From: Porites lobata
Lineage: Eukaryota; Cnidaria; Anthozoa; Scleractinia; Poritidae
Direction: 5' to 3'
Length of the DNA stretch: 64,000 nt
NCBI GenBank assembly: GCA_942486035.1
Contig: CALNXK010000129.1
Location: 124,001-188,000 of the forward strand
The notes beneath the pieces were generated by a model that saw only the letters and a list, made by a program, of their open reading frames with translations, did not search any database and was not told where the DNA came from. The number at the start of each line of letters is the position of its first letter. Within the stretch, counting starts at the first letter, position 1. Below are positions 59,701 to 64,000 of the stretch, piece after piece. The position numbers were made by a program, and so were the translations under genes.

Positions 59701-60267
59701 TTCGAGGTATCCTGGTCCGATGACGATGATGATGGCTTGGAACAATTTGATGCCCAAGAAGCACAATCAAATGAGGTGAAAACAATCGCTGCTTATCCTG
59801 AAGTTGACAATGCCCATTCCTGGCAGGAAGAGAGAGTTGATAGAGGTCAACCCAATGTTTTAAATGTCTCTAACATTGTGAATTTGGAGGAAAGTAGAGC
59901 AAAAGAGGATAGCACATCCAGGCTGAGAACAACTTCCCTCGGCACCAGTACACAAACCCAGCAGACAAGTTCATCAGTGGATGGTGCTCTCCCAACTTCA
60001 CCCCTGAAAAGGAAGCACCCAGATTCAGAAAATTCTGAACATATGTTCCCTTCAAAAGCACCGCCGCAATCACCACTGAATTGTTTTGCATCTTCGCTGT
60101 CATCGGTTAGTCCCTTAAAGCACAATTCGTTGGGATCGAGGAAAGTTATCCTTGCAGATTTCCGTTCTTGGTGCAGAATTTGCAAGACTAATATTAACAT
60201 TAAGGATAAAATAACCTATTTTAACGAGGGTTCAAGAAAGTGGTGGATTCATAGCGAGTGTGCCTAA
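38197..60267 (+). CDS. HELB: DNA helicase B (HELB), four exons, 1169 codons
   Basis: This is an SF1B (RecD/Pif1-type) 5'-3' DNA helicase. In vertebrates HELB acts in the nucleus on RPA-coated single-stranded DNA during replication stress and limits end resection. Exons are 38197-38767, 43024-43565, 57434-58825 and 59263-60267; junction phases (1, 0, 0) all agree and all introns are GT-AG. The start is the first ATG of the frame. Residues about 20-45 are acidic; WWRV near 91 and LLPRHV near 210 match the conserved N-terminal domain. Walker A GRGGCGKT is at about 396-403, TAPTGKAA at about 531, Walker B VCDE at about 581-584, LGDIKQLPS just after, TIHTFQ at the end of exon 3 and VYTAITRG at about 857-864. 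The tail has acidic patches, a PLKRKH nuclear-localisation-like motif and a terminal C2HC motif. The length is close to vertebrate HELB (about 1090). No frame break was seen. Extra small exons in intron 2 cannot be excluded. Confidence 0.9.
39013..40137. mobile_element. 1.1-kb Mutator-like non-autonomous element in HELB intron 1
   Basis: It begins TAGCCTGTTCCAGCTGTTCA and ends AACGCCTGGAACAGGCTA. The flanks ATTTGACAG (39004-39012 and 40138-40146) are a perfect 9-bp target duplication. Each end is about 120-140 bp and finishes in a matching GAGAACGCCTGTAAACATT or inverse, so the terminal inverted repeats are long. The 860-bp middle (39150-40015) is not repeated internally. It contains a 91-codon frame (39624-39899, with GNNCPVC and FAWLKEGKPL) that I do not recognise and a palindrome GGTATACTGGATTCCAGTAT at 39161. 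No transposase is seen. The unique middle could be captured host DNA. Confidence 0.82.
40182..40900. mobile_element. hAT-like non-autonomous element
   Basis: The termini TAGGGTTAGATACATTATGC and GCTTAATGTATCTAACCCTA are inverted repeats with one mismatch. The flanks GCGGTGGG (40174-40181) and GCAGTGGG (40901-40908) are an 8-bp duplication with one difference. Subterminal CATTATGC and TTATGC repeats recur in both orientations at both ends, typical of hAT subterminal motifs. A second inverted-repeat unit (about 40460-40720, arms around ACATCTTAGACG and CGTCTAAGATGT) is nested inside. Confidence 0.8.
40909..43023. other. HELB intron 1, right half
   Basis: A CAGGGTTGTCAAAAGTAGCA sequence at about 41627 looks like a hAT terminus of the family at 46407. 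About 41885-42235 repeats CTTGAAAA, CCAGACCTGGAAAA and GTCTGGAAAA text, probably decayed transposon. No exon supported; the exon 1 and exon 2 phases already match. Confidence 0.45.
43024..43565 (+). CDS. HELB: HELB exon 2
   Basis: It follows the acceptor TATATTTGCAG and ends at GAGCAACAG followed by GTAATT (phase 0). It encodes residues 191-371, joined to exon 1 through a split Pro codon. Conserved HELB features include FLVPEF, LLPRHVR, PWIFGY and GHTYV. The open frame runs past the donor for 14 codons before a stop. Confidence 0.87.
43566..44026. other. Start of HELB intron 2
   Basis: Nothing recognised apart from the beginning of repeat sequence near 44015. Confidence 0.35.
44027..45570 (+). 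pseudogene. 5'-truncated LINE with zf-RVT-type C-terminus
   Basis: Two plus-strand frames (44027-44377 and 44464-44946) are parts of one LINE polymerase tail, separated by a stop at 44375 and a frameshift near 44462. The second carries KLLNKCIVTNTFL, then C-S-L-C with LKHLFLSCHYTKNFW, the Cys/His pattern of the zinc-binding reverse-transcriptase C-terminal domain. A 3' UTR of about 600 bp follows, ending in AATAAAAATG and an A-rich tail at about 45560. The first 80 bp (44020-44105) contain CTAGTGGATTTTGCTATCGG and look like a different repeat, so the LINE proper probably starts near 44105. Confidence 0.75.
45571..46091. other. HELB intron 2 spacer
   Basis: A minus-strand frame (45574-45801) has no domain. 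Nothing supported. Confidence 0.35.
46092..46276. mobile_element. Short CAGGGTTGTCA-family MITE
   Basis: It starts CAGGGTTGTCACCAAGATTT and ends CTTAATGACAGCCCAG, an imperfect inverted repeat related to the 1.86-kb element just to the right. Both contain GTAGCC(A/G)GG phrases. A deletion derivative of the same family is likely. No clear target duplication. Confidence 0.6.
46407..48265. mobile_element. 1.86-kb hAT-like element, CAGGGTTGTCACTAAG termini
   Basis: A perfect 16-bp inverted repeat, CAGGGTTGTCACTAAG and CTTAGTGACAACCCTG, bounds 1859 bp. Subterminal GTAGCCGGGG motifs occur at both ends. The CAGGG start suits hAT elements, but I find no matching 8-bp flanks. No transposase is recognisable. 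A GGCGACGGC-family element (47648-47980) is nested inside. Confidence 0.7.
47648..47980 (+). mobile_element. GGCGACGGC-family element nested in the hAT-like element
   Basis: The left end GGTGACGGCATGGAAAAGTC and right end GACGTTCTCGTTGCCGTCGCC form an imperfect inverted repeat. The interior matches the 12981 copy (TTTATTTCAATTCGCTGAA, AAAACGTGAAACTAGGC, TTTTGCT). The antisense frame across it (48068-47733) is fortuitous. Confidence 0.65.
48266..50774. other. HELB intron 2, middle
   Basis: A fragment at 48505-48535 (GGGCTAAAAGCGAAGCTC) repeats the one at 3225-3242. About 50045-50600 carries CACGTGACC, CGGACGG and GGAGCTCCGCTATAAG motifs shared with 3.8 and 5.4 kb, so it is interspersed repeat. 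No exon supported. Confidence 0.4.
50775..51001 (-). repeat. Bel/Pao 3' LTR
   Basis: 227 bp, identical by eye to 56834-57060. In element orientation it begins TGGACAAAAGACATTTCG and ends TCTTCGCAACA. Confidence 0.93.
51096..51443 (-). pseudogene. Bel/Pao C-terminal domain (DUF5641-like)
   Basis: The fragment contains KWRKVQEIISQVWRRWLQEY, then LKVDDVVLVLD, PRGRWPLGRI and VRPIHKLVPL, the hallmark of the domain that follows integrase in Bel/Pao polyproteins. It is in a different frame from the integrase piece (a frameshift near 51450-51470). Confidence 0.85.
51470..52335 (-). pseudogene. Bel/Pao integrase, frameshifted
   Basis: The pieces lie in three frames. 52335-52230 holds LDEEGCIRSNGRLQ, the Pao-type pre-integrase motif. 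52216 on holds HYHEQANHTAG and KFWII (His/Cys zinc-binding half). 52124 on holds CNMCKR and VDYAGPF (first catalytic Asp). The first frame then resumes with RAVHLE, SDCGTNF (second Asp) and HFGGIHEAM (catalytic Glu). All catalytic positions can be seen but not in one frame. Confidence 0.85.
52310..53644 (-). pseudogene. Bel/Pao RT connection and RNase H region
   Basis: The 53644-53132 piece carries KRSVLKKIATVFDPLG and LISPFVVQAKI (the Pao region after the RT) and TFVDASTQAYGAASYL (first RNase H Asp). After a stop at 53132, the 53116-52310 piece, in the same frame, continues with VPRLELMGA, SDSTDVLWWI and DLCSRG, typical Pao RNase H motifs. Confidence 0.85.
53545..54405 (-). pseudogene. Bel/Pao reverse transcriptase
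   Basis: The 54405-53965 piece contains WYLPHFPIVR, KVRIVFDCSAK and LNDVIHAGP. An in-frame stop (TAA) at 53965 interrupts it, after which VCDIQEMYLQI and the catalytic YMDD (about 53718-53707) follow in the same frame. A frameshift near 53600 separates it from the RNase H part. Motif order is normal. Confidence 0.9.
54504..55157 (-). pseudogene. Bel/Pao aspartic protease
   Basis: The frame has RTVPVWVKAQGKKLKVNAIL followed by DDASNETFL, the active-site region of the Pao retropepsin (DUF1758-like), and later LLIGVDN, the usual second half of the fold. It is in a frame different from both neighbours. Confidence 0.85.
55091..55725 (-). pseudogene. Bel/Pao gag C-terminus with CCHC knuckle
   Basis: The 55555-55091 frame carries CPCCGSPNHGVWAC and a canonical CX2CX4HX4C knuckle (CFRCLGDDHQGKFC), followed by CQINGC and NHHRLLH, as in Bel/Pao gag. 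The 55725 frame supplies the preceding part (LAEVQVQGYSRW, LRDWLKEEV). A frameshift lies between them around 55480-55560. Confidence 0.85.
55804..56710 (-). pseudogene. Bel/Pao gag N-terminal region
   Basis: A likely start at 56710 (MNADAEETGG) runs about 35 codons to a frameshift near 56605; the frame then continues through a coiled-coil-like stretch to LKVPTYGGDKTKFEEFW (DUF1759-type gag motif). A further frameshift near 56010 leads to ARLRQSLSGSALEAIRGL, the conserved gag segment that follows. Confidence 0.8.
56834..57060 (-). repeat. Bel/Pao 5' LTR
   Basis: 227 bp, identical by eye to the 3' LTR at 50775. In element orientation it would hold the promoter and transcription start of the retrotransposon. 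Confidence 0.93.
57434..58825 (+). CDS. HELB: HELB exon 3 (helicase core)
   Basis: It follows the acceptor GGGTCACTGCAG and ends at TTCCAG followed by GTAAAA, phase 0 at both ends. It encodes residues 372-835 and begins EFEGDEDQIKAAKL, the position of the Q-like motif before Walker A. It contains the ATPase motifs (GRGGCGKT, TAPTGKAA, VCDECSLVS, LGDIKQLPSIEPGNF, LKTNHRSDSDLI, SQFVAFRNVDC, VRLCNGEIFFI, HAWARTIHTFQ). Between Walker A and TAPTGKAA there is a duplicated acidic segment. Confidence 0.92.
59263..60267 (+). CDS. HELB: HELB exon 4 (C-terminus)
   Basis: It follows the acceptor TTTTTCTATCAG; the stop TAA ends at 60267. It encodes residues 836-1169. It starts with the last helicase motifs (GSEIETLVYVVGRP and HVYTAITRG), then a long low-complexity Ser/Asp/Glu-rich tail, a PLKRKHPDSENSE segment (possible nuclear localisation signal and phosphorylation sites), and ends in a compact C-x2-C ... 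H-x2-C motif (Cys1139, Cys1142, His1165, Cys1168). Confidence 0.9.
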   Translation, partial: GSEIETLVYVVGRPHYQNWQHVYTAITRGIRRVIIIHNPSYLQKAIHTCPEPRQTKLKEDITRQLHYCDPPWSESDSSEASEQTGPQRLQSHLMHDPVHQVESSDPCGLARGSDSSNHHTADQERPYTNGMEYTVDQLRLRELEACFEVSWSDDDDDGLEQFDAQEAQSNEVKTIAAYPEVDNAHSWQEERVDRGQPNVLNVSNIVNLEESRAKEDSTSRLRTTSLGTSTQTQQTSSSVDGALPTSPLKRKHPDSENSEHMFPSKAPPQSPLNCFASSLSSVSPLKHNSLGSRKVILADFRSWCRICKTNINIKDKITYFNEGSRKWWIHSECA

Positions 60268-60763
60268 TGCCCTCTTTATTACAACATCATGACCTTTTTC
60301 AATTAATTCACTTAAAACTTTCCTAAATGAATCGAGAGCTAAAGTTATTTTTATTTTTTTAGCAAGATTACTCGTGAATTTTAGTTTTAGATTTAGTTTT
60401 TAATTTTAATTTATATTTTAGGACAATTTTTAAATATTTCTCTTATAAGTTTTTCGGCTGTTAATTTATTTATATAGGACTAGGTTAAATAATTTGCTTG
60501 TATATTTAGGTTAGATGTAAATCTAAGGTGCATTTGATCATATTCACGTGTAATTTGCGCCAAAAAAGTAATAACTTATTGTTAAATTATTATCGCTGCC
60601 CGCACAGGGCAGCTACCAATTTTTGTCGTGAGAGCGTCTGAGATCTCGATTTGTCGCAAAGTTTGTTTGGAAGTTTGTTTGTTAGCAGTTCCCAGTCTCC
60701 GGCGTAGCACCCTATGAAGCGAAGTGAAATGGCGGCCAAAATTTTGTGAGCGCTAAGAAACTC
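60268..60763. other. HELB 3' UTR and flank
   Basis: AT-rich, T-rich sequence consistent with a 3' untranslated region to at least about 60550; no canonical AATAAA was seen near the stop. From about 60600 the text (GCCCGCACAGGGCAG, GGCGGCCAAAATTTTG) looks like repeat. Confidence 0.4.
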
Positions 60764-60956
60764 AGACTACGAGTAGCCCCCATTTTTCCTCAGGGATAGT
60801 AGAGCGAGCGAAACGCGAGCGCGCGTGAAAATCAACCCACGCGAGAAAAGGCGACTCGCCGCGTGTCACCTTTTCTCGCGTGGGGTGATTTTCACGCGCG
60901 CTCGCGTTTCGCTCGCTCTACTATCCCTGAGGAAAAATGGGGACTACTCGTAGTCT
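60764..60956. mobile_element. 193-bp near-perfect hairpin MITE
   Basis: The left arm starts AGACTACGAGTAGCCCCCAT and the right arm ends ATGGGGACTACTCGTAGTCT. The arms, rich in GAGCGAGCGAAACGCGAGCG, pair almost fully except about 10 central bases. No matching flanks were seen. A partial relative is at about 28205-28270. Confidence 0.8.
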
Positions 60957-61324
60957 ATAATAAACTATGCTCTAAAGGTAGACCTATGCTCTTGATATGC
61001 TCTCATGGTATAGATATGCTCTTGACTTTAATCCTCAGTGAACTGAGAACAGAGCATATGTGTTGTTAGGGTAACTGACCAGGGATTTGCTCTATTCGTC
61101 TTTCGAGCAACTCGGCTTTGGATTCCATGCTTTATCAATCCAGAGATTTTAATTTTGAGCAAGAGCCATAATAGGACAGAGAGGGACACTCCCAGTCACG
61201 CCTTTGGGATATCTTAATCCCAAAAAAGTTATTTTTAGAACTATGCGGACCATGCGAAAACAGTTTCCGGTAAACTGGTTGACTTCCGGAAGATTCAGCG
61301 CGCCAAAGCGAGGCGGTGTCAATA

Positions 61325-61569
61325 AATGAAAAAAATGGCTGCTAAGTGGAGGGACGATGTGGAGGGTGTGTACTTGATAAATTGTCCTTCTTCAACGAAG
61401 AACCTACCATAGAAATTGGTTAAAACTTCTACAAAAACGGATCCTTTACAAGAAACGGAAGAAATACAGTTAAAGCGACCGCGTGGACCATCGTTTTTGT
61501 TGGAACAGCTGGAAAGAGGACAAATGCGGGTACTACAAAGACGACCGTACAAGCGACCGTGTGGACGTA
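61325..61569 (+). pseudogene. Unrecognised ORF with an in-frame stop
   Basis: A plus-strand frame opens with MKKMAAKWRDDVEGVYL (good context at the second Met: AAAATGGCTG), meets TAG at about 61411, and continues in the same frame for about 50 codons, including LLEQLERGQMRVLQRR, to a TGA near 61580. Upstream, CTTCCGG-type motifs at 61268-61290 resemble a TATA-less promoter. The longer antisense frame (61711-61319) has no domain. It could be a first exon ending at GGAGGGTGTGT, a decayed gene, or chance. Confidence 0.2.
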
Positions 61570-61909
61570 TTTTCTGTTGAAAAAGGAAGGAAAAAAACGT
61601 ATAAAGGTTTCTAGTATTTTTCTCAAGGACATGACCAGGAATCATTTGGAAAACACCTCTTCCTGCTTCGACTGATATTTTGTAACGTGCTTCACATTGG
61701 ACAATTAACAATTAAGCACTTTAATATTCTTGAACACGAGGTGAATAGAAGCGGAATATTCGCGGCGAGGTTAATATTCCTAAAGCCACTAATCACCAAG
61801 ATTGAAAATCAGTAAGGAGACCATTTAAGTTCAATTTGATTGACGGTTTTGACGGATCAACTCATGTGTGAAAATCGGTATGTGCCAAAGTTTGATCTTT
61901 ACAGAATTT

Positions 61910-62131
61910 TCAAACATTGCAAATCAAATCGGTGTTAAAAAATCCTTTCGCAAACAATGGCCTAATGGATTATATGGAATCGCCAGAACTTTAAATTCTG
62001 CTTCCCAGCCTGTGAAGAAAAGAAGGGCTTTGTTTTCATCTGTCGACTCGCCAAGTCAGGGAAAAAGGTTTTTTGTGCAGCTTGTGTTGTTCTTTAATAA
62101 GTGCAGACAACGGTGGCCCGGTTGCTCGAGG
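61910..62131 (+). CDS. Possible internal exon, unrecognised
   Basis: An open stretch follows an acceptor-like TGATCTTTACAG and ends at CTCGAG followed by GTAAGG, a good donor. It encodes a basic segment with KKSFRKQWPNGLYG and SQPVKKRRALFSS. No family is recognised and the partner exons are not visible, except that the weak frame at 61325 is on the same strand. Confidence 0.2.
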
Positions 62132-64000
62132 TAAGGAGCCGTTCCTCTGTAGTTTTCTTGACATTGAAATCTCGAAATTTCGTAAAGATTTGCTTTTATT
62201 TTTTTGTCATAAGTTGAATTTGATTTCTGGGGAAAATTCGCCTTTGAAGGAAGTGTTGAGTTTACAAAACCACCTCTTCCATTTTTAAACTGTAATTGTC
62301 AACATTCCAGCGAGCGAAAAATATTGCTCAGTAAAGTTAATCGGAAAACGCTCTTTTGAATGCTTTGAAGTCTTTTCTTACCTTTAAGAAAAATGGACCC
62401 TAGGATTTTGCCGAATTCTGAAAGGTTCTTGCTCTAAAAAGATTGGCAAAACACCGAACTAACGCATTATTTACTCGCGAGGCTAAAACACTACAAAGAT
62501 CACCGAGTGTGTATCCTGCAAACGATTTTTGCTTGTAAAAGCTTTATTTGTGTAAGGTTATTTGTGTTTTTTCATGTTGCAGACGGTGTTGAAATAAATA
62601 CGACAGTATGATAATCTCATCTGGAGTTTATTATTTACTTTATGTGGTTTTACCAAGCCTCATATTTTCCTCATACACCTGTAATAATTAACCTTTACAG
62701 ATCCTGCACCACAATGTGTACGTAAGAACAATGCAACCCCAAACATTTGTTATCTGTGTTAAATAATATAAGCTTGCTGCATGTATAATAAATGTAGGGG
62801 TTTGAATGCAAATAGTACCACAGTATAATTCAAGCTTCAGGCATTGATGGATGCACAGGACCTTTTGATGTTGTGTTTACCTCTTATTGACCCAGCAAGT
62901 TTTCCTTATTTTAGTAATTAAGCACTCATGGTTTTAGGTGTCGGCTGCTGAATGTAGTCTTTTCTTTTTTTCGTTATAGAAGGTGCTCAAAAGTATTAAG
63001 AATAAAAACTATTGCAATAAGTTCAAGCTGTGTATAGCTTCTTACTGAGTTGTGTCTTATTTTTGATACTCCCCTCCCACACAGAAAAAAATACAAACCT
63101 AATTACTCATTTTCTATAGTGAACAGCAAAACCTGTTTATTTAAGCAGACCCCATATTAAAAGTTACATCCTATGTTAAGCAGATGAATAGCTCAGTATG
63201 TTTGAAAAGTTTCTAACCATATTTTCAGAAAAACAAAAAAATGTTTTCAAAAATAAATGTATCCATACCCATTTTAAGGGGTATTTTCTTTGTGTTAAAA
63301 GGTTTCAACCAATCATAAGAGCTGCAAACAATAGCCAACGAAGAAAACTTAACATTATTTTTTTATTCCTGGCATGCCTGTTTTATTCAGACTCATAAGA
63401 ATTTGATATAAGGATTCATATACATGCTGCGGTGCAAAGTTTTGTTGATTTTGCTGCCTAAACGAATCAGAAGTATAGTACAGACAATAGTAAAGTGAGC
63501 ACCTTTTTGCATTTCAACATGTTTAAACGTTGACTTTATTGATATTAATGTTGCATTCTAATGCTCTTTAAGCCGAGTCTGCAGGCAGAGCAAGTTTGTG
63601 TAATCTTTTGCTTTTAAGGCATCCTGCACCATGACACCCCAATCTTTCCCTTTAAATAATCTAATAAACTCACATGTTGATCTGAATATTATGATTGATC
63701 AGGCCTCATGCAACCACTAAGACATCACAGGAAATTGAGGCTGTTATTATCAGTTAAGCTGATCTGTATTTGAGCATATGACCTTCATTGAGGAAGGCTT
63801 TGAGTTAAAAATAGCAGTATCACATTAAAATAAAAATCAGTAAGAACTTCCTTCGGTCACATCTTGACCTCTTAATTAGGTCAAGTTTCTTTCATTGGTG
63901 AGTTCATCAATTTATTCACCTGCATGGGTTGCATTGAGAGAGACATTCTGGAGCAATAAAACATAGTGTGTGACTGAATCAGTGTATCTATTCGTGCCAT

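Larger units (their letters stand above)
60957..64000. other. AT-rich flank, no firm gene
   Basis: Apart from the two doubtful frames listed separately I see no gene, RNA or clear repeat here. Frames at 62073-62288 and 63198-63398 are short and featureless. Confidence 0.35.

Overview
The window looks like nuclear DNA of an invertebrate animal, most likely an anthozoan cnidarian (a stony coral or relative). It is AT-rich and intron-containing, carries a four-exon animal DNA helicase B (HELB) gene, and is crowded with inverted-repeat mini-transposons, decayed LINEs and a Bel/Pao LTR retrotransposon. The anthozoan assignment is inference from the repeat types and gene style; no marker gene proves it.

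Left part (1-36 kb): the one coherent coding signal is on the minus strand. Seven short exons (ends at 648, 9825, 15176, 20822, 24386, 30680 and 35717) have the same design: ATG, hydrophobic signal peptide, arginine/proline-rich stretch, then a cysteine motif (C-I/T-V-S/N/R), and a splice donor in phase 1 at the same codon. Only four of the seven lie within ORFs of 60 or more codons. No downstream exon was recognised between them. They are either first exons of a tandem family of secreted-protein genes, or alternative first exons feeding shared exons left of position 1. Copies 2 and 3 lie in a duplicated block of about 2.6 kb. The space between is filled with mini-transposons, many with clear 8-10 bp target duplications, and LINE scraps.

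Right part (38-60 kb): HELB runs on the plus strand in four exons with matching splice phases (38197-38767, 43024-43565, 57434-58825, 59263-60267), giving 1169 codons. It has Walker A and B motifs, a duplicated acidic segment where vertebrate HELB binds RPA, and a C-terminal C2HC zinc-finger-like motif. Intron 1 holds a 1.1-kb Mutator-like element and a hAT-like element. Intron 2 (13.9 kb) holds a LINE tail, a 1.86-kb terminal-inverted-repeat element and, in antisense, a structurally complete 6.3-kb Bel/Pao element with identical 227-bp LTRs and a GACAG target duplication but many broken reading frames.

After 60.3 kb there is a long hairpin element and otherwise unassigned AT-rich DNA, with one weak, interrupted ORF at 61.3 kb. 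No rRNA, tRNA or CRISPR array was seen.
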